Source: Candidatus Acididesulfobacter guangdongensis
Lineage (GTDB): Bacteria > SZUA-79 > Acidulodesulfobacterales > Acidulodesulfobacteraceae
Reading direction: 5' to 3'
DNA: 64,000 nt
Assembly: GCA_004195045.1 (NCBI GenBank)
Contig: SGBC01000004.1
Span: 1 to 64,000 of the forward strand
Notes under the pieces: generated by a model
Database searches by the model: none
Told to the model about the DNA's origin: nothing
What the model saw: only the letters and a program-made list of their open reading frames with translations
Translations under genes and position numbers: made by a program
Shown here: piece by piece, positions 16,853-26,854 of the stretch
Layout: each line of letters opens with the position of its first letter
How positions within the stretch are numbered: the stretch's first letter is position 1

Positions 16853-16939
16853 TGGTGCCGGAAGGGGGAATCGAACCCCCACAAGAGAAATCTTACACGG
16901 CCCTGAACCGTGCGCGTCTACCAGTTCCGCCATTCCGGC
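16853..16939 (-). tRNA. tRNA-Leu (anticodon CAG)
   Basis: This is an 87-nt class II tRNA with encoded CCA. The acceptor GCCGGAA pairs with TTCCGGC. The anticodon stem CACGG/CCGTG holds the loop TTCAGGG, giving CAG (reads CTG). A long variable arm and a normal T-arm (GGTTCGATTCC) are present. Confidence 0.96.
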
Positions 16940-17155
16940 AGTTTTTGCAATAATTTATAATAAAATTGAAAGGTTATTCTATCACTTTATTCTTTTAATT
17001 GCAGCTAAATTTTATTATACTATGGTTATTATAACTAAATTAAACATAATTTGGAATAATTATTTATAAATATTTTAATTATGGTAAAATAAATTGTATT
17101 CCGATGTTTTTATTATAATCCAAATAAATAAGTATAATAAATATAAAAAGTATTC

Positions 17156-19525
17156 ATGAAAAAAAATTTTATTAAAAAAAGCAAAGACGTATCTGAAGAT
17201 ATATCTAAAGAAGAGATTTTTGCTATATTTACGGAAGAACAATCCGTACCCTTGTCCATTTTAGATATTAAACACAAGTTCAATATCGGTTCACCCGGAA
17301 AACTTAAGAAAATTAAAGAAATTTTAGATTTAATGGTAAAGGACGGCGATATCTTATTTACTAAAGGGGAAAAATATGCATTAGCTAAAAGACTTCATCT
17401 GATTGAAGGTGAAGTAGTTTCAAAAAAAGATAATTTTTCATTTGTACGAAACAGCGCCGGCGGACCTGACATTTATGTTAAAAATTCTGATTTATCCGGA
17501 GCATTACCGAAAGATATCGTTTTACTGAGGGTAATTCCCGACAGTCCGCATTATTTAAAGAATGTTTCAAAATCAAATAAGAAAATCAGAGGCAGCGTCG
17601 TCAGGATTATAAAAAGACAATTAGAAAGTTTTATGGCAACGGTAAAATTGGATAAACATATAGCCTCCTTGACTCCGGTTTCGTCTAATTTTACCGATAT
17701 ATTTTATTCAGATTTGCATGGATTTAAGGACAGAAAATTGCTTAAAGACGGAATTATCGTCAAAGCTAAGCTGCTTGCACCGGAAGATTTTTCATCCAGA
17801 GCCGCATCGGTGGAAAAAATATTGGGAGATATTGACGGCAGCGGTATAGAAGAAGAAATTGTGATTAATAAATATAATCTGTACAAAGATTTTGACGAAG
17901 AAACATTAAGAGAATCCGATGCAATTCCTGAAAATTTTGAAGAAAGCGGTTTTTACGATAAGGAAAACAAATCTAAGCGGGTAGATTTGACGAACCTTCC
18001 TTTTATTACTATAGACGGAGAAGATGCCAAAGATTTTGACGATGCCGTTTATGTTGAATTAACCAACAAAAAAAAAGATAAAACGGCAGGCAGATACAAA
18101 TTATATGTTGCGATAGCCGATGTTTCTTATTTTGTTAAATGCGGAAGCAAAATTGACGCTGAAGCTTATAAAAGAGGTAATTCTACCTATTTTCCTGGAA
18201 TAGTTTATCCGATGCTTCCGGAGAAACTGTCAAATAATTTATGCAGCCTTCTTCCTAAAACGAAGAGATTCGTCATGGTTTGCGAAATGCTTATAGACGG
18301 ACACGGCAAATTGCTTGAAAAAAAAGCATACGAGGGCATTATAAAAACGTACGACAGATTAACTTATAATGAAGTTTTTGAATTCATTTCAGGTTTAAAC
18401 AATAAAACAGATATACGGGATGAAATTTATTTAAAACTTAATCCTATCAAAGATATGCTTAAACAGATGATTGAATTGTCAGATATTTTAAGAATTAAAA
18501 GATTTAAAGAAGGAAGTCTTAATTTTGACCCTGTATCAAGCAAAATCATTATTGATGAATCCGGAAATGTACAAAAAATAGTTCAGGATGAAAGAAATTT
18601 TGCAAATGATTTAATTGAAGACTTTATGATAACGGCTAACTGCGCAGTATCCGAATTAATTGAAAGCAGGAAAGCGCCTTCACTGTATAGAGTTCATCAA
18701 AAACCTGACGAAGAAAAGATAAATGAATTTTTAAAAACTATAAAACCGTTCGGTTTTAATTTTTCTTTGAAATCCCTCGATTCCGGCAAGGATTATCAGG
18801 AAATGCTTGATTCCTTAAAAGGCAAGCCCATATCCCCTTTTCTTGAACAGGCATTTTTAAAATCGATGAAAATAGCGGTATATTCTAATGTAAATATTCA
18901 TCATTTTGGATTAGCTCTTGCATCATACACACATTTCACATCGCCGATACGCCGATACGCCGATTTGATTATTCATAGAATTTTAAAAATTGTTTTATAT
19001 TCTGAAGCGGACGGCAGCATCAAAAACAGCGCTCATCCATGGTTTAATAATGAATATCTTAAGTCCGCAGGGAGTTTTATATCGCAGAGAGAAAGATTTT
19101 CAACCGAAGCCGAAAGGGAGTATGTGGAATTTAAAAAAATGCAATTCTTAAAAAAAAATATTGCGGAAACATATAGCGGCTATATTACAAGTGTGACTAA
19201 TTTTGGCTTTTTTGTACAGATTATAGGGTATTTTATCACAGGTTTTGTCCACGTATCTACAATAGGCGATGATTATTATGAATACAATTATAATACTAAA
19301 ATCTTGAGAGGAAAGCATTCAGGCAAAATATTTAAAATTGGCGATGAAGTTGAGGTCGGCATATATTCTATTGACCTTCTAAAAAGAGAAATAGATTTGA
19401 GGCTTACGGAAAACAGCTTATTCAAAAAAGCCGTCAAAATAAAAAAAAATAACAGAACGAAACAGAATAAAACAGAACAAAATAAAACAGCGCGCAGCAG
19501 AAAACAAAAACAAAAACAAAAATAA
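17156..19525 (+). CDS. rnr: Ribonuclease R (3'-5' exoribonuclease)
   Basis: It degrades structured RNA processively from the 3' end. The 789 residues give an N-terminal winged helix (about 18-80), two cold-shock domains (about 85-240), the RNB catalytic domain with DGEDAKDFDDAVYVE (the metal-binding aspartates) and the FTSPIRRYADLIIHR block, then an S1 domain (about 690-770, SGYITSVTNFGFFVQI). A Lys/Gln-rich tail ends the protein, as is usual for RNase R. There is no clear SD before the ATG. The stop codon shares one base with the start of the next gene (TAATG), so the two are translationally coupled. Confidence 0.96.
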   Translation: MKKNFIKKSKDVSEDISKEEIFAIFTEEQSVPLSILDIKHKFNIGSPGKLKKIKEILDLMVKDGDILFTKGEKYALAKRLHLIEGEVVSKKDNFSFVRNSAGGPDIYVKNSDLSGALPKDIVLLRVIPDSPHYLKNVSKSNKKIRGSVVRIIKRQLESFMATVKLDKHIASLTPVSSNFTDIFYSDLHGFKDRKLLKDGIIVKAKLLAPEDFSSRAASVEKILGDIDGSGIEEEIVINKYNLYKDFDEETLRESDAIPENFEESGFYDKENKSKRVDLTNLPFITIDGEDAKDFDDAVYVELTNKKKDKTAGRYKLYVAIADVSYFVKCGSKIDAEAYKRGNSTYFPGIVYPMLPEKLSNNLCSLLPKTKRFVMVCEMLIDGHGKLLEKKAYEGIIKTYDRLTYNEVFEFISGLNNKTDIRDEIYLKLNPIKDMLKQMIELSDILRIKRFKEGSLNFDPVSSKIIIDESGNVQKIVQDERNFANDLIEDFMITANCAVSELIESRKAPSLYRVHQKPDEEKINEFLKTIKPFGFNFSLKSLDSGKDYQEMLDSLKGKPISPFLEQAFLKSMKIAVYSNVNIHHFGLALASYTHFTSPIRRYADLIIHRILKIVLYSEADGSIKNSAHPWFNNEYLKSAGSFISQRERFSTEAEREYVEFKKMQFLKKNIAETYSGYITSVTNFGFFVQIIGYFITGFVHVSTIGDDYYEYNYNTKILRGKHSGKIFKIGDEVEVGIYSIDLLKREIDLRLTENSLFKKAVKIKKNNRTKQNKTEQNKTARSRKQKQKQK

Positions 19526-21213
19526 TGAAAATCATAGAGTTTTTTAAGTTTTTTAAAGCCGTAAAAAGAATTAGGGAAGTTTCTTTCATTTTTATTAAAC
19601 ACGGATTTTATCAATTTGTTATCTCTATCGGTCTTTCAAGATACTTCATTTTTAAAAAATATTTAAAAAAAACATATTATATTTCAGGTGCGGAAGAAGC
19701 GCCTCCGGAAGTGAGACTGAGAGTTACGCTAGAAGAATTGGGTCCGACTTTTATAAAATTGGGGCAGATGGCTTCTCAGGAAATTTCTATATTGCCGGCT
19801 CAGTATATAAATGAGCTTAAAAAACTGCAGGACAATGTCAGATTAACTTATGCCAAAAATTTTCAGATTAAAGAAATTATAAAAAGCGGCCTAGGTAAAA
19901 ATATTGAAGATATTTTTCTTGAATTTGACGAACTTCCTATCGCTTCAGCGTCTATCGCTCAAGTGCATAAAGCAGTTCTTAAAGACGGAACTAAAGTAGC
20001 CGTTAAAATCAAAAAACCCAATGCATCCAAAGTAATAAGAGAAGACTTAGACGTTCTTTATTTTATAGTGAAAATAGTTAGAGAACCTGCGAGAGAACTT
20101 TTCCATATAAACAATATTGATGAATTATACGATGAATTTTCTAAAAATATTAAAGCAGAATTAAATTTTCTGCAGGAAGCGGGATACACCGATAAAATCA
20201 GAAAGGCAAATATTAATACTGAAGCAGTCGTTATACCGAAAATATTCTGGGAATATTCGACTGATTCCATTTTAGTGGAGGAGTTTATAGAAGGTATTAA
20301 AATTTCAGACAAAAATGAGCTGCTGAAAAAAGGATATAATTTAAAAAAAATTCTTGATATTTTTTTAGAATATTTTTTTAATCAGATTTTTCTAATAGGT
20401 TTTTTTAATGCAGACCCGCATCCAGGCAATATTTTTGTGCTCAACGAATCGGAAATAGGGGTTATAGACCACGGATTAGTCGGCAATTTGACAAAAAATA
20501 CAAGACAGAAAGCTCTTAAGTATTTAATCGATTTTTTAAAAGAAGATTATGACGGAGCCGCTAATGATTTCATAGAGATTTGTTTAGCCGAATTAAGCGA
20601 AAAAGAAGAACAGGATTTTAAGCATGATTTAATGGAATTTATAGACAGCGTGTCTGTTAAACCTTTCAGAGATATATACAGTTCAGAATTATTATTAGAA
20701 ACTTTAAAAATTGCAAAAAAACACAATATTACGGTTCCTTCCGAATTAAATCTGTTGTTTAAGGCCCTTTTATCCATAGAATCAATTGCTAAGATATTAG
20801 ACCCTTCGTTTACATTTAATAAGCTGAATTTTTATGATTTTGCGGAAAGCAAAGTTTCCGGAAAAGAAAAAGTTAAATTTATTAAAGAATCGTTTTTCAG
20901 CAAGTTAAAAAGCTACGGAGATTTTATTGCAGATTTTCCTAAAAAAGCCGAAAAAATATTACGCAAAATGTCAGAAGATAATTTTTCGATAGAATTTATA
21001 CATAAAGGTCTTGACGGTCTTATCGACGGGATTGAAAAAGCCAGCAAACGGCTTATGATTGGACTTTTGCTTTCCGCTTTAATAATTTCATCGGCAATAT
21101 TAATGTTTTTAGGGAGCAGACCGGCAATGGGATGGATGGAAACAATGGGCACTGCAGGCTGGATTTTAGGAATGCTGTATCTGTTCGTATTACTGATAAA
21201 AGGATTAAAATAA
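19525..21213 (+). CDS. ubiB: UbiB/AarF-type ABC1 atypical kinase
   Basis: This is an ABC1-family protein-kinase-like ATPase, associated in other bacteria with isoprenoid quinone synthesis. The 562 residues include the family's KxGQ motif (TFIKLGQMAS), the alanine-rich nucleotide loop SASIAQVHKA, VAVKIKKP with the kinase lysine, the catalytic-loop equivalent FNADPHPGNIF, and IDHGLVG in place of DFG. Two C-terminal transmembrane helices (about 512-560) anchor it. The start codon overlaps the rnr stop codon. Whether the cell makes ubiquinone or menaquinone cannot be told from this window. Confidence 0.92.
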   Translation: MKIIEFFKFFKAVKRIREVSFIFIKHGFYQFVISIGLSRYFIFKKYLKKTYYISGAEEAPPEVRLRVTLEELGPTFIKLGQMASQEISILPAQYINELKKLQDNVRLTYAKNFQIKEIIKSGLGKNIEDIFLEFDELPIASASIAQVHKAVLKDGTKVAVKIKKPNASKVIREDLDVLYFIVKIVREPARELFHINNIDELYDEFSKNIKAELNFLQEAGYTDKIRKANINTEAVVIPKIFWEYSTDSILVEEFIEGIKISDKNELLKKGYNLKKILDIFLEYFFNQIFLIGFFNADPHPGNIFVLNESEIGVIDHGLVGNLTKNTRQKALKYLIDFLKEDYDGAANDFIEICLAELSEKEEQDFKHDLMEFIDSVSVKPFRDIYSSELLLETLKIAKKHNITVPSELNLLFKALLSIESIAKILDPSFTFNKLNFYDFAESKVSGKEKVKFIKESFFSKLKSYGDFIADFPKKAEKILRKMSEDNFSIEFIHKGLDGLIDGIEKASKRLMIGLLLSALIISSAILMFLGSRPAMGWMETMGTAGWILGMLYLFVLLIKGLK

Positions 21214-21267
21214 AAAAAATATATAATAAATCAATATTATAACTATAGATAGGAATATTATTTTATT

Positions 21268-22209
21268 ATGAAGGTATTTAATATTAATGAGTTAGATTAC
21301 GATTTCGACAATTCTGTTTTGACTATCGGAAGTTTTGACGGAATACATTTGGGTCATGCCAAATTAATTGAACTTACTAAAGAATCCGCTGAAAAATTAA
21401 ACTCAAAATCCGTAGTGCTTACCTTTCATCCCCATCCGATGAAAGCATTAAAGCCTGAAAAAAAAATACATTTGATTACTACTTTTGAAAAAAAAGTTGA
21501 ATTAATAGCAAAATTAGGCATTGACTATTTAGTATATATTCCTTTTAGCAGAGAATTTGCAAAAATGCCGCCTGAAACTTTTATCAGAGAAATTATATAT
21601 AAAAAGTTTAAACCTTTGAAAATAATTATAGGACACGATTTTGGTTTTGGAAATGCTAAAGCGGGTGACATTGCTCTTCTCAACAAATATTCTAAAGAAT
21701 TTTGTTTCAAAGTTCATGTAGTAGACCCTGTAAAAATTGGAGACAATATTGTTTCAAGTACTTTAATCAGACAGCTGATACTTCAGGGGGAAATTTCAAA
21801 AGTCAAAGCATATCTTGGAAGATATTATTCTGTACACGGAAAAGTTGTTAAAGGCAGCGGAAGGGGGAAATTTTTGGGTATTCCTACTGCAAATATTATT
21901 CCAGAAGAAGAGTTGTTTCCGAAAGACGGAGTATATGCTTCATTTGTCAAAATTAACGGTTCGGACTATAAAGCTATTACTAATATCGGTTCAAATCCTA
22001 CTTTTAATGATGATTCAAGAAGAATAGAATCCCTTATATTCAATTTTGACAGCGATATTTATGATAACGATATTGAAGTTTATTTTGTAGAGAGGTTAAG
22101 AGATGAAATTAAATTTAATTCAGTCAGCGATTTACAGGAAAAAATAAAAGAAGATATTAAATTTACGGAATATATATTTAAATCTCAGAAGCAGGAGGCT
22201 GTTATTTAA
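21268..22209 (+). CDS. ribF: Bifunctional riboflavin kinase / FAD synthetase
   Basis: It phosphorylates riboflavin to FMN and adenylylates FMN to FAD. The N-terminal nucleotidyltransferase domain (1-185) shows GSFDGIHLGHAKLI, TFHPHPM, GHDFGFGNAKAGD and SSTLIRQLI. The C-terminal riboflavin-kinase domain (190-305) shows GRGKFLGIPTANI, the PTAN motif and NIGSNPTF. The length of 313 is typical. It probably belongs to the rnr-ubiB-ribF transcript (54-base gap). A weak hairpin follows the stop codon. Confidence 0.96.
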   Translation: MKVFNINELDYDFDNSVLTIGSFDGIHLGHAKLIELTKESAEKLNSKSVVLTFHPHPMKALKPEKKIHLITTFEKKVELIAKLGIDYLVYIPFSREFAKMPPETFIREIIYKKFKPLKIIIGHDFGFGNAKAGDIALLNKYSKEFCFKVHVVDPVKIGDNIVSSTLIRQLILQGEISKVKAYLGRYYSVHGKVVKGSGRGKFLGIPTANIIPEEELFPKDGVYASFVKINGSDYKAITNIGSNPTFNDDSRRIESLIFNFDSDIYDNDIEVYFVERLRDEIKFNSVSDLQEKIKEDIKFTEYIFKSQKQEAVI

Positions 22210-22230
22210 AAATTGTTTAAAAACAATTTT
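22209..22230 (+). terminator. Weak AT hairpin after ribF
   Basis: AAAATTGTTT (22209-22218) and AAACAATTTT (22221-22230) are complementary and overlap the ribF stop codon. The stem is A/T-rich and the loop very short, and no clean T-tract follows, so efficiency is doubtful. Confidence 0.3.
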
Positions 22231-22337
22231 TAGTCAGAAAACTTTATTTTTAATAAAAATTGTACTATAATTACAAGAGTAGCGTTTTAATAATTAAATA
22301 ATTAAACGACACTGTAAATTATAATCGGGTTAGGACT

Positions 22338-23582
22338 ATGTTTAATATAAAATTAAAACATGATAAATTTTCTGTTAAAAATTTTTTTGTTAAAAATTTT
22401 TTTGTTAAAAATTTTATTGTCAAAGACAAGCTGTTATCAGCAGGCAGTTATATACGCAGTTATATAGCCGGCGCCATAAATTTTTTATCAAGGAAAAGAA
22501 ATTTTAAATTATCGGTGCTTAGCGTCTTAACTTTTAGCCTCTTGCTGATTATCGGCTTTCTTTCATATTCGGCTTATTTAATTTTTAATTTTGCCGGTAA
22601 TCAAAAAAATTCACTATATTCGTTAAAGCAGTCATCCGTTATATATTACAATAGCGGCGGTAAGTTCATCGGCGGATTTCATCCGTATATTTCAGGCGGT
22701 TTTCAGCATAGCGTTTTTTTTACTTTTGTTATGATTGCAGCGGGGTTGTCTTTTATTATAGTATCCTTAATGTTTTTATATTTTTACAAGTTAATAATCA
22801 GGCATGACGATTTGGAACTGAGTTTAAGTTCTATTGAAAAAAATGCACTTGAAGTGCCGGCTCTTATATTTCATGAAATTAAAAATAGTGTAAATGCATT
22901 ATCTATTAATTCTAAATTATTAAATTATAAACTAAATACTTTAGCATTTAATACAGATAAACATATTGAAAACAATAATAGTGCAGCCGATAATTTTAAG
23001 AACAGCTTTAAAGAAAGTTCGGAAACAAAGTCTGCATTCATTAAAATTGGAAGTATGATTGAATCTGAAACCGATAAAATAAATTTAACGATGGATAATA
23101 TAATAAAATTTTCTAAGTCTTTTAAACCGGATTTTGACCATGATGTATCTTTAGATGCTCTTATTCTTGAATGTGTTAACGATATTGATTCAAATTATCT
23201 TAATAACATTGTTAAGATCAACTTAAATATAGATAAGAATATCACTGTGAAAATGGACAGAAATCTTATGAAACAGGTTTTTTTAAATTTGATATCAAAC
23301 GCAATTCATTCTTATAATGGCAAACAAGGTTCCGTGAATGTATATACATCGTATTATTTTTCTAAAGCAATTATTATAATTGAAGATAATGGGACAGGAA
23401 TCAGTAAAAATAATTTAAAAAAAGTCTTCGAACCTTTTTTTACTACAAGAGAGAACGGAATAGGTTTAGGTCTTGCATTTGTCAAGAAAGTTCTTGATTC
23501 GCATGGTTTCGGTATAAGTATCGAATCCGAACAGGGTAAGGGAACTAAAGTGTCTATTGTTTTAGGCTGCGTTATTAATTAA
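22338..23582 (+). CDS. Sensor histidine kinase (two TM segments)
   Basis: This is the membrane sensor of the two-component pair with the next gene. The two transmembrane segments (about residues 54-80 and 128-152) frame a short periplasmic sensor loop. The HisKA box is FHEIKNSVNAL (phosphoacceptor His near residue 182), and the ATPase domain has NLISNAIHS (N box), DNGTGIS (G1) and GIGLGLAFVKKV (G2). The N-terminus carries three tandem VKNFF-type pentapeptides encoded by a 15-bp tandem repeat. The signal is unknown. Partnership with the NtrC-type regulator 79 bases downstream is inferred from adjacency. Confidence 0.92.
   Translation: MFNIKLKHDKFSVKNFFVKNFFVKNFIVKDKLLSAGSYIRSYIAGAINFLSRKRNFKLSVLSVLTFSLLLIIGFLSYSAYLIFNFAGNQKNSLYSLKQSSVIYYNSGGKFIGGFHPYISGGFQHSVFFTFVMIAAGLSFIIVSLMFLYFYKLIIRHDDLELSLSSIEKNALEVPALIFHEIKNSVNALSINSKLLNYKLNTLAFNTDKHIENNNSAADNFKNSFKESSETKSAFIKIGSMIESETDKINLTMDNIIKFSKSFKPDFDHDVSLDALILECVNDIDSNYLNNIVKINLNIDKNITVKMDRNLMKQVFLNLISNAIHSYNGKQGSVNVYTSYYFSKAIIIIEDNGTGISKNNLKKVFEPFFTTRENGIGLGLAFVKKVLDSHGFGISIESEQGKGTKVSIVLGCVIN
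22374..22418 (+). repeat. 15-bp in-frame tandem repeat in the histidine kinase gene
   Basis: Two identical units of GTTAAAAATTTTTTT and a third differing by one base (22374-22388, 22389-22403, 22404-22418) encode VKNFF-VKNFF-VKNFI ahead of the first membrane helix. Confidence 0.9.
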
Positions 23583-23661
23583 TCCGTTTCCGCCGTTCCT
23601 TTTATTATTTCAAATTATATTTTAATATTAAATATTAATAAATAAAGTTTTTTATATAAAA

Positions 23662-25092
23662 TTGAATATATTTATAGTTGAAGACAACGAAGCAGCACTT
23701 TTTGCGCTTTCGAATTATCTTAGAGAAGAAGGACATGAAGTTATTGAAGCCAAAGATTTTAAATCCGCATCTAAGATTTTAAACGATGCTAAAAAAATTA
23801 ATTTTATAGACGTAATAATAACCGACCTTAAACTGCCCGACGGTTCCGGCATTGAAATCCTCAGAACAGTAAAATCAAAAAATTATGATATAGATGTATT
23901 GATTACAACAGGTTTCAGTTCTGTCAAAACTGCCGTAGAGGCAATTAAATCAGGAGCTTATGATTACATAACAAAGCCTATTAATCTAGAAGAATTAGAT
24001 ATTATATTAAAAAGAATTGTTTCTAAACGCAGCTTGTTAAGCGAAATAAATGAACTTAAAATAAGGCTTGAAGACAAATTTAGTTTCGGCAATTTAATTA
24101 CAAAGTCAAAAAAAATGATAGAAATTATAAATACCGCTATTGCCGTGTCTAATACGCATTCTACCGTATTAATAGAAGGCGAATCAGGAACAGGAAAAGA
24201 ACTGCTTGCAAACATTATAGTTAATAATAGCGACAGAAAAAACAAACCATTTATTAAATTAAACTGCGCAGCTCTTTCTGAAACTATTCTTGAAAGCGAG
24301 CTTTTTGGACACGAAAAAGGGTCGTTTACAGGCGCAGATTCTCTTCATAAAGGCAGATTTGAAGTTTCAGACGGTGGAACAATTTTTTTAGATGAAATCG
24401 GGGAAATTCCTCTCAAGACGCAGGCCAAAATTTTAAGAGTTCTTCAGGAAAAAGAATTTGAGCGCGTCGGCGGGAATAAAACAATAAAAGTAGATGTAAG
24501 AATAATAGCCGCGTCCCAGGATATAGCCGATAAGGTAAAAAAAGGCGAGTTCAGGCAGGATTTATATTATAGATTAAATGTAATAAATTTAAAAATCATT
24601 CCTCTTCGCGAAAGGAAAGAAGATATACCTTTGCTTGTTAATAAATTTATAGAAGATTTTTCTAAAGAGATGGGTAAAAATATTAAAGGTGTAGACGAAA
24701 AAGTTTTAAATATTTTGTTAGATTATAATTATCCTGGAAATATAAGAGAACTTAAAAATATTATTGAATTTATGGTTGCAGTTTCTGCTGCAGATGCAGA
24801 AACTGTTGTCAGCGGCACTATTTTGCCGGCTTATTTAAAAGATTTAAAATATAGCGGCAATTTATCTAAAGATGAACAGGATGAAAAAAATGTCCATAAT
24901 AATATAAACGACGGAGAAGAAAATTATATAAAAATTCCGTTAAATATCCGTCTTGAAGACGCAGAAAATTTAATTATATATAAAACTCTAATGCAAAATT
25001 CAAATGATAAGGTAAAAACGGCAAAAGTCCTAAATATAGGGCTTAAGACATTATATAGAAAGCTGGAAACTATTAAAAACTTAAATATTTAA
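23662..25092 (+). CDS. NtrC-family sigma-54-dependent response regulator
   Basis: The receiver domain (1-120) has acidic EDNE and phospho-acceptor Asp in VIITDLKLPDGSG. The AAA+ sigma-54 activation domain (about 140-375) has Walker A GESGTGKE, the sigma-54-contact loop as GSFTGA, and Walker B GTIFLDEIGE. The C-terminal Fis-type helix-turn-helix is around 440-474 (VKTAKVLNIGLKTLYRKL). The length of 476 is normal. The start is TTG at 23662 with a weak SD, because the receiver begins directly at NIFIVEDNE. It would activate sigma-54 promoters when phosphorylated by the kinase at 22338. Its targets are unknown. Confidence 0.93.
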   Translation: MNIFIVEDNEAALFALSNYLREEGHEVIEAKDFKSASKILNDAKKINFIDVIITDLKLPDGSGIEILRTVKSKNYDIDVLITTGFSSVKTAVEAIKSGAYDYITKPINLEELDIILKRIVSKRSLLSEINELKIRLEDKFSFGNLITKSKKMIEIINTAIAVSNTHSTVLIEGESGTGKELLANIIVNNSDRKNKPFIKLNCAALSETILESELFGHEKGSFTGADSLHKGRFEVSDGGTIFLDEIGEIPLKTQAKILRVLQEKEFERVGGNKTIKVDVRIIAASQDIADKVKKGEFRQDLYYRLNVINLKIIPLRERKEDIPLLVNKFIEDFSKEMGKNIKGVDEKVLNILLDYNYPGNIRELKNIIEFMVAVSAADAETVVSGTILPAYLKDLKYSGNLSKDEQDEKNVHNNINDGEENYIKIPLNIRLEDAENLIIYKTLMQNSNDKVKTAKVLNIGLKTLYRKLETIKNLNI

Positions 25093-25175
25093 ATTATTAT
25101 AAATAATAATTATAATTGCAAAGTCAATGACGGCTCTGCAATGTGATGCAGCAGTATGTACGCATTTTACCTAAT

Positions 25176-26852
25176 TTATTTCTTTGTTTGATTTCTGAAC
25201 TTGACAGCCTCTTTTAAGTATTTTAATGTCAGCGGTGATTTTTTTGTCTTTTCCGATAATTCTAAGTACTTTTCGGCTTTATCGTAATTCTTCAGCATTA
25301 AATAGTCTAATCCCGTGTGTCTCAATACTGTGCTTGAATTTTTTAATTTTTTTAAAGCGCGTTTAAAATAAAGCAGCGCTTTATTATATTTTTTTAATCT
25401 TAAATAAACAAACCCAAGACTATCAGAGATATAAGGAGAATCAGGTTCTATCGACAGCGCCTTTTTAACTAATTTTTCTGCTTCAGTTATATTTTTCTTA
25501 TGCACTGCGAGATAATATCCTTTAAAATTGAGCGCATCTGCATCAGTCGGGTCTATAGCCAGCACTTTATCTATTATTTTTATTGATTTTTTATTATTAT
25601 GTAAAAAATGATAGTCGGAGGCTAATTGATAAAGCAACGATGTATTTTCAGGAAAATATTTTAATCCTTTATGCAGAATATTTTCAGCTTTTTTATATTG
25701 TTTGATTTCTTCTAAAGAAATTGCCGAAAAATAATATACTTTTAATTTTTTTTTTAATTTTTTATTATGTATTAGTTTATTGATTATATCATTTATTTTT
25801 GCATTATTTGTAGAATTTTTGTTTTTTTTATTAAGCGTTAAATATATTTCAATTTCCTGAAGCCTTGAGTTAATATAATGATGACCATATTTTATTGATT
25901 TAAGGTATTTTATGCTTTTTTTAAAATTATTTTGAAAATAATAAGAAGCGCCTATAAAAAAGTATGCATTATTTCTTATATTAATTTCTTTGCCTGTTTT
26001 TAATCTTGAAGTTGGCATTGAATGCAGCAGCCTAAAAAAATATTTTCTGCCTGCTCCATAATTTTTAACGGCATAATTTATAAGACCTGATTGATATAAT
26101 GCAAAATTACTCAAAGGATTATATCTTAAATATTTTTTAAGAATGTTTAGTGCTGAGCGTTCTTTTCCCGTTATCGTATAAATTGCGGTTAATTGAAAAT
26201 AACCTTCTTTAAAATAGGGGTTTAATTTGATAACTTCTTTCAGATTTTTTATTGCTTTTGCGGATTTATTTTCTAATATATAAATTTTTGACAATTCATA
26301 ATAAGAATCTATATCAGTCGGATAGTATAATTTGAGCAGATTTAAATATGCAGCGGCTGCCGTAAAATGTTTCTCGAATTTATAAATGTCGGCAATCAGC
26401 AATAATGCCTGCTTATCAGATGGGTGCTTTTTTAAAATGAAATTCAGGATGTCTAAAGATTTTTTAATTTTGTTTCCGCTTAAATATATTTTGGTTTTTA
26501 AGATGTAGCAGTTAGTTTTATATTTTCCGGAAGCTGTTTTGATTGATTTATTTATGTAATAGATAGCTTTTGTAAAATTTTTATTTTTTAAATATAATCT
26601 GGAAAGTTCATAGTATCCGGCAGCGCTGCGGGATTTTTTCAGCGCGCTTTTCAGGTTATATAGAGATTTGCCATAGTTTCCGTAATTTTCGTAAATGAAA
26701 CCTTTTATAACTTTTTGTATGTCTGATGAACTATAAGCATTTGAAGGCGATGCAAAGGCTGCTAAAACGGAAAATATCAATAATGCATTAGCAAGCAATA
26801 TTAAAGTTAAAAATAGATGCGAATGATTCATTATTGTAATTTTTTTGTTCAT
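25176..26852 (-). CDS. TPR-repeat exported protein (558 aa)
   Basis: This is a tetratricopeptide-repeat protein, likely a periplasmic or outer-membrane scaffold. I place the start at ATG 26852 (MNKKITIMNHSHLF), two bases after the tlyA stop codon, with AGGCGGA as SD. The longer frame to 26927 would run back inside tlyA. A signal peptide follows (LILLANALLIFSVLAAFA). About a dozen TPR units cover residues 50-550, with recurring patterns such as AIYYINKSIK, AIKNLKEVIKLNP and KALLYFKRALKKL. There is no catalytic motif. The partner is unknown. It is the last gene of the xseB-ispA-dxs-tlyA group. Confidence 0.85.
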   Translation of the reverse strand: MNKKITIMNHSHLFLTLILLANALLIFSVLAAFASPSNAYSSSDIQKVIKGFIYENYGNYGKSLYNLKSALKKSRSAAGYYELSRLYLKNKNFTKAIYYINKSIKTASGKYKTNCYILKTKIYLSGNKIKKSLDILNFILKKHPSDKQALLLIADIYKFEKHFTAAAAYLNLLKLYYPTDIDSYYELSKIYILENKSAKAIKNLKEVIKLNPYFKEGYFQLTAIYTITGKERSALNILKKYLRYNPLSNFALYQSGLINYAVKNYGAGRKYFFRLLHSMPTSRLKTGKEINIRNNAYFFIGASYYFQNNFKKSIKYLKSIKYGHHYINSRLQEIEIYLTLNKKNKNSTNNAKINDIINKLIHNKKLKKKLKVYYFSAISLEEIKQYKKAENILHKGLKYFPENTSLLYQLASDYHFLHNNKKSIKIIDKVLAIDPTDADALNFKGYYLAVHKKNITEAEKLVKKALSIEPDSPYISDSLGFVYLRLKKYNKALLYFKRALKKLKNSSTVLRHTGLDYLMLKNYDKAEKYLELSEKTKKSPLTLKYLKEAVKFRNQTKK

Positions 26853-26854
26853 AG

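Noticed and set aside
23662-25092. GSFTGA loop taken as loss of sigma-54 contact
   Set aside because: Ser at the second position is a tolerated variant of GAFTGA; Phe, Thr and Gly are kept, so activity is likely.
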